Assembly: GCA_913009895.1 (NCBI GenBank)
Contig: CAJVXY010000007.1
Location: 22,901 to 86,900, forward strand
Direction of reading: 5' to 3'
Source: an uncultured Acidiferrobacteraceae bacterium
Lineage (GTDB): Bacteria > Pseudomonadota > Gammaproteobacteria > Acidiferrobacterales > SZUA-150
DNA: 64,000 bases
Part shown: piece after piece, positions 52,589 to 60,967 of the stretch
How positions within the stretch are numbered: position 1 is the stretch's first letter
Layout: each line of letters starts with the position of its first letter
Translations under genes and position numbers: made by a program
The notes under the pieces: model-generated
Seen by the model: only the letters and a program-made list of their open reading frames with translations
Database searches by the model: none
What the model was told of the DNA's origin: nothing

Positions 52589-53233
52589 TAAACTGGGAAA
52601 TTCAAACCAGTGAACAATGCCAAAGCTGATGGCATCGTGGTTCAGGCCATTGGGGTCAAACATGTAACGGGTCCAGTTAATATTAAATGCGGTATATTCG
52701 CCACCATAAATCTCAACACCACCACCAAATGCTGGCGCGAATGATGTTTCCCTGATTTGGATTGTGCCACCAGCCAGAATCGGTTTTTCGTAACGCCAGT
52801 TCATGTAACTGCCACCCGCGAGCACATAAGGCACAACACTTCGAAATGGGAGATCAAATCGAAAAAAGGCAGAACTCAGAAAATCAATATCAAAAGTGGT
52901 GCCATCATCAAGTTCCACTCCCTGTACTTTGACATATTGCACTTCTGCTGCAAAAAAATTGGTGAAGTGATAACCAAACTTTAACGCGAGCCCACTAACT
53001 TCACCATCACTTGGAAACGATTTATCAATAGTAATGGGGATGGTAACGCCCAATGGGTCGTCATATTCGGTTTCATATTTACTGAAATCCGAGCTGGTGC
53101 TTTGCAGGTCAATGCCAAAATAAAACCTTGGTGTTTCTCTGCTGAAGTCGCCCCGCGCGTATAGGGAAGGCGCAACAAGCCACATCAGCAAAGCGCTAAA
53201 TGTGATGATTGCCCGCATAATTATCTCCTTCAA
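52574..53233 (-). CDS. Outer-membrane beta-barrel protein (OmpA/opacity-like barrel)
   Basis: Signal peptide IITFSALLMWLVAPSLYARGDF; alternating strands FYFGIDLQSTSSDF, FGYHFTNFFAAEVQYVKVQG, terminal aromatic residues. Confidence 0.7.
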   Translation of the reverse strand: MKEIIMRAIITFSALLMWLVAPSLYARGDFSRETPRFYFGIDLQSTSSDFSKYETEYDDPLGVTIPITIDKSFPSDGEVSGLALKFGYHFTNFFAAEVQYVKVQGVELDDGTTFDIDFLSSAFFRFDLPFRSVVPYVLAGGSYMNWRYEKPILAGGTIQIRETSFAPAFGGGVEIYGGEYTAFNINWTRYMFDPNGLNHDAISFGIVHWFEFPSLYRRF

Positions 53234-53511
53234 CAGTTAAAAATTGTCTATAAACGTCATAAAAACAACGAATATCTAATTTGAGAATAAGCTAGGGATT
53301 TGTCTTTGTAAAGAAAAAATATAAGAAAATTCGTTATATAGCGCGGATACTTCATTTACTTGCTCAAGTTAATTTACGGAACTGATCTATAAACACTAAA
53401 ATAGTAATGAATATATCAATTCTTTATGCCTTTTATTTTATCTGGCATTTATCTGGTTTTTTGTCAGGGCAGGGCAGGCTCAATTTCATGAGACTTAATG
53501 AGTCAGCTATC

Positions 53512-54822
53512 TTAGCTGGATTTGAACAAGTCCTCCCGGATAGGCAGAAAATCGGTAGGATTGATGTCGTGGGTCCCGGAGGGTAATACGGCCTTGATGG
53601 CCAATGGTTTGCCCTCCACACCAGGCAGGTTCGCCATTAAATCAATGACTTTAGGAGGTTTCATAGGTATCTTGCTTTCGGTCAGAATCATGACCACCTT
53701 GGGCTTCAGGCGCCGCTCGCGGTTAATAGTGGCCACGACACCAATACTGCCCGTAGTCATCTCAACCAAGCTGCCAATGGGGTAAATGCCCATACATTGA
53801 ATAAATTGTTCAATTAGTTTGGGATCGAAATCCTTGTGTCGCCATTCATACATTTTTTTCAAGGCACCGTGGGAGGACATACCCTCGTGATAGGCGCGAT
53901 CACTGGTGATGGCGTCATAACAATCCACGATACCGCCTATTTTGCCAAAGTGTGATATCTGCCCTTCTTTCAGGCCCTTGGCGTAACCCTCACCTGATGA
54001 TCGTTCATGGTGGTAACGGGCAACGTCAATAGCAACCGTGTGGACGCCAGAGGTTGCCTCCAGGATTTTAACGCCTTCAGGTACGTGGCTACGCATAATA
54101 TCGAACTCTTGTTCTGTCAGGCGCCCAGGCTTGTTGATTATGTCGTTAGGCACCTTCATTTTGCCGACATCATGCAGGAGCGCACCCAAGCCCAGTAGAT
54201 TTAGCTGTTCTTCATCAAATCCCAAATGGCGACCAAATGCCAGGGCCAGTATTGAGACCCTGAGACTGTGGAGCGCGGTATATTCATCTTTTACTTTTAG
54301 CTGGCTCAGGCAGACCATGGCGTCCGGGTTGCGAATAATACTTTGTACCATGCTACCCACGGCTTTTTTGGCGCCCTCGGTATCGATACTTTTGCCAAGT
54401 CTGACATCATCAAGAATGCTGCGAATAACATTCCTGGTTTTAACAGTTGTTTCTGAAGCAACCTCCAGCTCATCTTCCAGGGAGGATTTATCCTGATACC
54501 TGGGAGGTCGTGAGGCTGAAGATGACACGGTGGCTTTCATTTCCTGTTCCAGGCGCCGTGAAGTGTCGGCTTCAGACTCCTGTGAAGTTAAATCAATATG
54601 CCAATTCCCTAATTTATCGCCATCGCCATTGCTGTGATCAATATCCAGGCCTTGTTCAGTGTCTATAAATACGTATTCACAGTGTTTATTTAACTTGGCT
54701 ATGTCTTCATCATCCAGTACTGCAAAGCCCTGGAAGAGAAAGGAGGTTTCGATCCAGGGTCGATCCAGCTCAAGGATATACATACCTATCTTGATTGCAG
54801 AAACAGGGATTTTTTTTCTCAT
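53512..54822 (-). CDS. DUF3391 plus HD-GYP domain protein (candidate c-di-GMP phosphodiesterase)
   Basis: N-terminal KIPVSAIKIGMYILELDRPWIETSFLFQGF; LGALLHDVGKMKVP, YHHERSSGEGYAKGL, DCYDAITSDRAY. Confidence 0.9.
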   Translation of the reverse strand: MRKKIPVSAIKIGMYILELDRPWIETSFLFQGFAVLDDEDIAKLNKHCEYVFIDTEQGLDIDHSNGDGDKLGNWHIDLTSQESEADTSRRLEQEMKATVSSSASRPPRYQDKSSLEDELEVASETTVKTRNVIRSILDDVRLGKSIDTEGAKKAVGSMVQSIIRNPDAMVCLSQLKVKDEYTALHSLRVSILALAFGRHLGFDEEQLNLLGLGALLHDVGKMKVPNDIINKPGRLTEQEFDIMRSHVPEGVKILEATSGVHTVAIDVARYHHERSSGEGYAKGLKEGQISHFGKIGGIVDCYDAITSDRAYHEGMSSHGALKKMYEWRHKDFDPKLIEQFIQCMGIYPIGSLVEMTTGSIGVVATINRERRLKPKVVMILTESKIPMKPPKVIDLMANLPGVEGKPLAIKAVLPSGTHDINPTDFLPIREDLFKSS

Positions 54823-54980
54823 AGATCTTTTGAACGCACATTCCCGGGTGGTTTGGATAACGACCAGTAAACTTTAGCACATGCAGGGATCGTGCCGGTG
54901 ATTTGTGCTTGTAAAGCAATGAGATAAGCGGGGGAAGCTCAGAATAGCAAGCGTTTCCCCCGTATTTTGGGAAAGATTCG

Positions 54981-55844
54981 TTATCCGCGCTTGTTTTTCA
55001 TGAGATCATGAATCATGGGTGTCAGGATGATTTCCATGGCAAAACCCATTTTCCCGCCTGGTACGACCAAAATATTGGGTCGCGACATAAAGGAATCACT
55101 AATCATATTCAATAAATATGGAAAATCCTGTTTTTCCCCATCTCTGAAACGGATGACCACAAAACTTTCATCCGGGGTAGGAATATCCCTGGCAATAAAA
55201 GGGTTTGATGTATCAACTGTGGGCACGCGCTGGAAATTAATATGGGTGCGGGAAAATTGTGGCGTAATGTAAGTCACATAATCAGGCATACGACGCAGGA
55301 TGGTATCGGCGACTGCCTCTGGTGAATAACCTCGTTCAGCGGTGTCACGATGGATTTTCTGGATCCATTCCAGGTTGACGATCGGCACGACACCAACCAG
55401 TAAATCCACCCATTGGGCAACATTTGATTTGTCGGTTGCGACACCGCCATGCAAACCTTCGTAAAATAATAAATCTGTGTTGTCAGGCAGTGGTTCCCAG
55501 GGGGTAAACGTGCCAGGGTCCTGTTTATAGGGCTCTGCCTCCTCATCGCTATGTAAATAGTAACGGCGTTCACCGGTACCATCTTTGCCATATTGATGAA
55601 ATACGTCCTCTAGTTTGTCAAACAGGTTGGCATCTTCACCAAAGTGACTAAAGGGTTTTACGCCTTCTGATTCAGTCACCTTTTGTTTCATTTCATTGCG
55701 GTCATAGCGGTGAAAACTGTCACCTTCAATGATGACCGGGTGTATTTTTTCACGCCAGAAAATGTGTTCGAATGCCCTTTTTACTGTTGTTGTACCGGCG
55801 CCTGAAGAGCCTGTGATAGCAACAATTGGATGTTTAGCTGACAT
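54981..55844 (-). CDS. prkB: Phosphoribulokinase (proteobacterial type)
   Basis: HPIVAITGSSGAGTTTVKRAFEHIFWREKIHPVIIEGDSFHRYDRNEMK; 287 aa. Confidence 0.93.
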   Translation of the reverse strand: MSAKHPIVAITGSSGAGTTTVKRAFEHIFWREKIHPVIIEGDSFHRYDRNEMKQKVTESEGVKPFSHFGEDANLFDKLEDVFHQYGKDGTGERRYYLHSDEEAEPYKQDPGTFTPWEPLPDNTDLLFYEGLHGGVATDKSNVAQWVDLLVGVVPIVNLEWIQKIHRDTAERGYSPEAVADTILRRMPDYVTYITPQFSRTHINFQRVPTVDTSNPFIARDIPTPDESFVVIRFRDGEKQDFPYLLNMISDSFMSRPNILVVPGGKMGFAMEIILTPMIHDLMKNKRG

Positions 55845-56062
55845 GAATAGTCTCCAATAACCTTAAATTCGCGAACGCGCATTCTACAACAAGGTGTGAA
55901 ACAGATGCCATGATCAGGGGCTAATAATTGCATTTTTTTTTACTTAAATATTTGATAAAAAACAATAGCTTACGTTTTTTGCCCTACTTTGATTAAATGC
56001 GGCTTGAGTGTAAGCCGGGATTATCGCCATAATCGACCACAATCAATAATAACCAAACAATC

Positions 56063-56488
56063 ATGGGGAACAGGATGTTATTTAAATCTAAACTAGCGAT
56101 AAAAACCTTAATATTTTTAGTTTTTTCTGGTTTTATTGGCAGCCAACTGCTGGCGGGCGAGGTCACGATAAAAAGGGTCGTTTTTGAAAAACATGCAAAT
56201 GGTTGGACGGTTGATACCACCCTGTTGCACCAGGACACCGGCTGGCAGCATTATGCCGATGCCTGGCGCGTGGTTGATGGCAAAGGCAATATCCTTGGCA
56301 CCAGGACCCTGGTGCACCCACACGTGGATGAACAGCCTTTTACCCGGAGCCTGAGCAATATCAAGATTCCAGCAGCCCTGGACATTGTTTACGTGGAGGC
56401 CCATGACAAGGTACATGGCTGGTCTGCCGACAAGGTCAAGGTTCAACTCGGCAAAAAGCAGGGTGACCGGTTTAAAGTAATAAGATGA
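56063..56488 (+). CDS. Conserved secreted protein of unknown function
   Basis: Signal peptide; TLLHQDTGWQHYADAWRVVDGKGNILGTRTLVHPHVDEQPFTRSLSNIKIP, a motif set I recognise as recurrent in proteobacteria but without known function. Confidence 0.72.
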   Translation: MGNRMLFKSKLAIKTLIFLVFSGFIGSQLLAGEVTIKRVVFEKHANGWTVDTTLLHQDTGWQHYADAWRVVDGKGNILGTRTLVHPHVDEQPFTRSLSNIKIPAALDIVYVEAHDKVHGWSADKVKVQLGKKQGDRFKVIR

Positions 56489-56511
56489 TTTTTGATCAGG
56501 AATCATAAGCC

Positions 56512-56542
56512 AAAAAAAACCCGGCACGAGGCCGGGTTTTTT
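56512..56542. terminator. Bidirectional intrinsic terminator
   Basis: AAAAAAAACCCGGC-ACGAG-GCCGGGTTTTTT between convergent genes. Confidence 0.88.
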
Positions 56543-56563
56543 AAAAGTTTTTACTGAGTACTA

Positions 56564-58300
56564 CTAAAGCTTTTTATAACCCGGGTTTGCTCCCAGCCCT
56601 TTTAATTTTGGCGTATTGAGCTCCTTAATAGAGACAGTTTTCTGGTCCCGTAAGTACTCGGAGACCACGTCCCATATTTTTTTACCTTCTGGTTGTTCCC
56701 TGACACTGGCCCAACCGGCAACGGAATATTTTTTGTTGGCATCCAGCGGTTTGCCATTTAATTCCATATCCGAGATGCGGCTGCCAATCTTGTTATTAGG
56801 TGCGATTGAGTATTTTAACCCGCCAATCCTGACCATATCCCCACCCATTTGATAATAGGGGTCCGGATGGAACAGGTTATCGGCCACATCCTCGAGTATA
56901 ATCTTGATTGTTTCACCGCTAAGTTTGTTTAGCGTTGACTCACCATAAGTAATCGCTGTTTGATCCATGAGTCTTTCAGTTGTAATCGCATCTCCGGGCA
57001 ATAAGGATGTGCCCCAGCGGAAGCCCGGCGAGAAGGCAATTTCAGCCCCTTGGACCGCCATCATGGCGTCACAAATCATTTGATCAAATGTGCCATTGAA
57101 GTTACCGCGTCGATATAGCAGGCTGTCTGTGATTGCCAGGCTCTCTGACAGCTTTTCTTTAAATGGTGCACGGACCTTGTCGATATAAGCCGACATTTCC
57201 GGGTCTGCGGGCAACAAGTTTGAGAATACTGGTAACAGGTTGTAGCGGAAGTCCTTCATTTTGCCGTCACGGACATCAAAATCCACCACAGACAGGAATT
57301 TACCGTTCGAGCCGGAATTAATGACCACGGTTGTACCGCCGGCATTTTTAACATGGGTCGGACCAGGAATAGCATCATGGGTATGACCACCGAGAATGGC
57401 ATCTATACCGGTAACCCGACTGGCCATTTTAATATCGACGTCAGCGCCATTGTGTGAGAGCACAACCACCAGTGATGCCCCTTTGCCTCTCGCCTCATTG
57501 ACCGTTTCCTGCATGCGTTCATCACGAATACCAAAACTCCAGTCAGGAATCTTGTACCTGGGGTTGGCAATCGGCGTGTAGGGGAAGGCCTGACCAATGA
57601 TTGCAACCTGCACGCCGTTAATTTCGCGTAATGAATAAGCTTTGAAAATCGGGTCTTCAAATGTGTTATCGACAACGTTTTGAGCAAGAAACTCGATACT
57701 GCCTTTGAGCTCTTTGTTAATAATCTCAAGCACGCGTTCAGCACCATAGGTAAATTCCCAGTGACCGGTCATGATGTCAACGCCAAGTAGTTTGGTGGCA
57801 TCGACCATGTCCTGGCCATTGGTCCACAATGCTGTTGCCGAGCCTTGCCAGGTATCGCCACCATCGAGCAGGAGATTACGACCTTGTCGTGACCCCTGGA
57901 TTTGTTTGATCAGCGTTGACAGGTGGGCAAAACCACCGACTTTGCCATATTTGCGGGCTGCTTCTTCAAAATTGAGATAGGTAAAGGCATGGGCCTTGAG
58001 CGAGTCAGGTGCAATCCCGAATTCTTTGAGCAAGGCCTCGCCCACAACATGGGGGGGTTTACCAAAGGCATCACCAACGCCAATATTGATGTTGGGCTCA
58101 CGATAATAAACAGGCATGAGCTGTGCGTGACAATCAGTGAAATGGAGCAGGGAAACATTGCCAAATGTGGGTATGTCATAGATATTGTCGACACCATTGG
58201 AACTTTGCGTGCTGGATTTCTTGCTACAGCCTGTTAAATTAATGCCTGCAGCACCGGCCACAGCCAGCATTTGCAGAAATTCGCGTCGTGAAAAACTCAT
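56564..58300 (-). CDS. soxB: Thiosulfohydrolase SoxB
   Basis: LLHFTDCHAQLMPVYYREP, LLLDGGDTWQGSATALWTNGQDMVDATKLLGVDIMTGHWEFTYG, LSHNGADVDIKMA, ILGGHTHDA; twin-Arg SRREFLQ. Confidence 0.96.
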   Translation of the reverse strand: MSFSRREFLQMLAVAGAAGINLTGCSKKSSTQSSNGVDNIYDIPTFGNVSLLHFTDCHAQLMPVYYREPNINIGVGDAFGKPPHVVGEALLKEFGIAPDSLKAHAFTYLNFEEAARKYGKVGGFAHLSTLIKQIQGSRQGRNLLLDGGDTWQGSATALWTNGQDMVDATKLLGVDIMTGHWEFTYGAERVLEIINKELKGSIEFLAQNVVDNTFEDPIFKAYSLREINGVQVAIIGQAFPYTPIANPRYKIPDWSFGIRDERMQETVNEARGKGASLVVVLSHNGADVDIKMASRVTGIDAILGGHTHDAIPGPTHVKNAGGTTVVINSGSNGKFLSVVDFDVRDGKMKDFRYNLLPVFSNLLPADPEMSAYIDKVRAPFKEKLSESLAITDSLLYRRGNFNGTFDQMICDAMMAVQGAEIAFSPGFRWGTSLLPGDAITTERLMDQTAITYGESTLNKLSGETIKIILEDVADNLFHPDPYYQMGGDMVRIGGLKYSIAPNNKIGSRISDMELNGKPLDANKKYSVAGWASVREQPEGKKIWDVVSEYLRDQKTVSIKELNTPKLKGLGANPGYKKL

Positions 58301-58464
58301 GTTATCTCCTCGGGGATTCCTGAATTGTAATTTTCTTAGTCTAGGTTTGTCTAATCTGGTGGCGCAGAAATACTACTAATATCTCGCTCCCTATCATACG
58401 ATGTTTTGTTGCCTGTTTTCATTCCAAATTGCACCTAGTGCGATATTTTTTTAAATAATCTGAC

Positions 58465-58494
58465 AAAAAAAACCCGGCTCAAATGAGCCGGGTT
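58465..58494 (-). terminator. Intrinsic terminator between soxA and soxB (minus strand)
   Basis: Minus strand AACCCGGCTCA-TTT-GAGCCGGGTTTTTTTTG. Confidence 0.85.
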
Positions 58495-58516
58495 AGATTC
58501 TTATTCCTGGTTGTGT

Positions 58517-59350
58517 CTAGAAGCGCTGAGACGGCGCTGCCAGCGGGATACCAGTGCTCATGTAAGTCTCATACAGCTCAAGCGCGATATATGCATCACT
58601 CTGTGCCTTGAGAGGTTTGGCGCGAACCTGTTTGTTGCAACCACCATAACGACGGTGCAGGGTGCCCAGGCCGCCCCATTTGGAGCGATATACCGGGAAA
58701 CCAGCCGTATGTCCCAGGCCGGCGCTGAGGATATTACCACCCACTCTTTTGCCTGCATTGGCGACATGGCAGCTAGCGCAAGAAAAGTTCAGCTGGCCAC
58801 GACGTGCCCAGTAAAACTGTTTGCCCTTCTCGTACACTGCCAGTGCTTTTTTGTTACTGAAGTCAACGTCAGGTTTGATGCGTTTGCCTCTGGCCATGGA
58901 ACGGACATAGGCCTCGACCTGCGCCATTTTACCCTTTTTAAGGTTTTTAATGGGTTTTTTACCCTTTTTAACCAGGCAGGAATTTATATCGGCAATTAAC
59001 GTGCGAATTTCGCCACTTTTCTTGTCCCAGCGGGGGTATTTATGGGCAATACCTTTACCACCGTTTTTGAAGCAGGTGGCAAGTTTATTTTTATCCCAGA
59101 ATCTTTTACCCTTTTCGAGAGACAATTCATAAGGGGGAAAATCCATAATGGCTTCCCATTCTGCGCGACGGTCAGCAGCAACCGGCAATGCGTACATGCC
59201 GTTTTGATACTCGTCAAACTTGATGCTTGGGAACTTCTTCTTAAAATAGCTCCTGAATTCCTTCAAGTCAGACTGTGGGCTGGCTTGCGCCATGACAGTT
59301 AACCCACTGATCAAACTGAAGGCGGTCAGTGCCAGTATAATTTTTTTCAT
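58517..59350 (-). CDS. soxA: L-cysteine S-thiosulfotransferase subunit SoxA (single-heme form)
   Basis: One CASCH heme motif; FPVYRSKWGGLGTLHRRYGGCNKQVRAKPLKAQSDAYIALELYE. Confidence 0.95.
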   Translation of the reverse strand: MKKIILALTAFSLISGLTVMAQASPQSDLKEFRSYFKKKFPSIKFDEYQNGMYALPVAADRRAEWEAIMDFPPYELSLEKGKRFWDKNKLATCFKNGGKGIAHKYPRWDKKSGEIRTLIADINSCLVKKGKKPIKNLKKGKMAQVEAYVRSMARGKRIKPDVDFSNKKALAVYEKGKQFYWARRGQLNFSCASCHVANAGKRVGGNILSAGLGHTAGFPVYRSKWGGLGTLHRRYGGCNKQVRAKPLKAQSDAYIALELYETYMSTGIPLAAPSQRF

Positions 59351-59425
59351 TGATGACTCCTCCTGTGTTTGCCACCTTTTCCCCGATTAGCAATCAGGGT
59401 AAGGGGCATTATTCTGTTTTTAGGA

Positions 59426-59737
59426 TTAAACGGTTGTTTGTGCTTTGCCGCTCTCACCTTTGTTATCGCTCCAGGTGATTTTCACGCTTGCACCTTTTTT
59501 GACGCCAGCGACCCGAATGCCAACCAGCGGGTTTTTGGAGACTGCGGGGCCAAGATTCGCGTCTGCGACCTCTTTGCCATCAATTTTGAAGACCATTTTC
59601 TGGATGTAATGGGCTGGAATCTTTTTCTTGGTCTTCTTGTTTTTACGCTGGCCGGTTTCCATTGGATGGTTAACCAGCACCAGAATTTCGGTCGCACCGC
59701 CTTTTTTACGGGTTTTGATTTTGGTTAGTCTTGCCAT
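59426..59737 (-). CDS. soxZ: Thiosulfate oxidation carrier complex protein SoxZ
   Basis: EILVLVNHPMETGQRKNKKTKKKIPAHYIQKMVFKIDGKEV...VKITWSDNKGESG. Confidence 0.96.
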   Translation of the reverse strand: MARLTKIKTRKKGGATEILVLVNHPMETGQRKNKKTKKKIPAHYIQKMVFKIDGKEVADANLGPAVSKNPLVGIRVAGVKKGASVKITWSDNKGESGKAQTTV

Positions 59738-59779
59738 TGTTTATTCCTCTATAAATTCTGTTCTATGATGAAAAACTGC

Positions 59780-60253
59780 TTAACCGCCGCAGCCGCCAAC
59801 AGTGACTTTGATTGTTTTCTTGGCAACATGAAGCTTACCGCCGGATTTGACAATCACGTGGATAGCTGAAGTTTTACCCATTTTGATGCGGGCGCTATAA
59901 AAAGCCGTGGCGCCTGTCAAATCGATCGATGTTGCAAGGGGAGATGGGTTTTTTTCAACAAAAACACCAATTGCTTCAACGTTTGACATGGTGGTTGATA
60001 CTGTTAACGGGACTACTGCACCATTTTCAGCCTGGATGGGCGCCTTGATTTTAATGGCCTTGCTCGCAGTTACTTTGCTGCTGCCAAAAAGGTTTTTTAT
60101 GCTTTTGTCCAGCTTTTTGGACTTAAATGCACTTTTTGGCCAGGCAGCCGCCATGACTTCTGTGGGTCGAAGCAGACCGCTTGTTGCTGCTACGGCAGCG
60201 AAACCGCTGGCCACAGTGCCTTTGAGAAATGTTCTACGTCTTATGGTATTCAC
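59780..60253 (-). CDS. soxY: Thiosulfate oxidation carrier protein SoxY
   Basis: C-terminal GGCGG carrier motif; Tat-like NTIRRRTFLKG; GAGGAG 7 nt before GTG start at 60253. Confidence 0.95.
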   Translation of the reverse strand: MNTIRRRTFLKGTVASGFAAVAATSGLLRPTEVMAAAWPKSAFKSKKLDKSIKNLFGSSKVTASKAIKIKAPIQAENGAVVPLTVSTTMSNVEAIGVFVEKNPSPLATSIDLTGATAFYSARIKMGKTSAIHVIVKSGGKLHVAKKTIKVTVGGCGG

Positions 60254-60337
60254 AACTGTTCTCCTCAAAATCGGATGAGTAATAAAAAAATAAGTTTTTA
60301 GCAATCAGTCTCTTACAAGATTAAATGCCGTAAAAAA

Positions 60338-60751
60338 CTAGAGTGTGTATAAAAATTCGACAATGTTATCGATTTCTTCACCAGACAAAATCTTGTGTCT
60401 GCCAAAAGGCGGCATCATAGAATTTTTGTTGGCTACTGTTGCGTCGTAAATTTGAGTTCTTAGTTTTGCTTTATCAGGAAAGCGCTGTTTTATGGCAACA
60501 AGCGGTGGTGCAATATTACCAGCCTGGAGACGTGTTTTTTCCAGTCCCTTAAACGTGTGGCACGCCGCACAATTACCTTTTTTACGATCTGTTGCTACGC
60601 AACCACCTTTAACAGCGGCATCAGTGGCTGATTTGCAGACTTTCTTGCTTGGCAACTCGCCACCCGCAAAGGTAACTGTAGGAAAAAAAGTGCTGCCAAG
60701 GATGATAGCGAGGGCGCTTGCCCCTGCAATTATTTGAGCGGTATACCGCAT
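60338..60751 (-). CDS. soxX: Thiosulfotransferase subunit SoxX (c-type cytochrome)
   Basis: Signal peptide; GNCAACHTFKGLEKTRLQAGNIAPPL; MMPPFGRHKILSGEEIDNIVEFLYTL. Confidence 0.94.
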   Translation of the reverse strand: MRYTAQIIAGASALAIILGSTFFPTVTFAGGELPSKKVCKSATDAAVKGGCVATDRKKGNCAACHTFKGLEKTRLQAGNIAPPLVAIKQRFPDKAKLRTQIYDATVANKNSMMPPFGRHKILSGEEIDNIVEFLYTL

Positions 60752-60967
60752 TTCTCCTCCTAAACTATATACTAGTAAGTCTTTTTATAGGGTAATCCGT
60801 TTAACACGGATTTTGTTTCTGGCAGCTCCCACCGTTGCAAGAACAAGTGAGGGCAGACAGGTCGGCTAGCATACATGACTCAGCCGTCAGGGCAAACCCT
60901 GAGTGGCAGGATCTAGTGACATTCCTCATGTAAGTGGGGTGGATGCACCAAAAAGAGCTTGGTGAGA

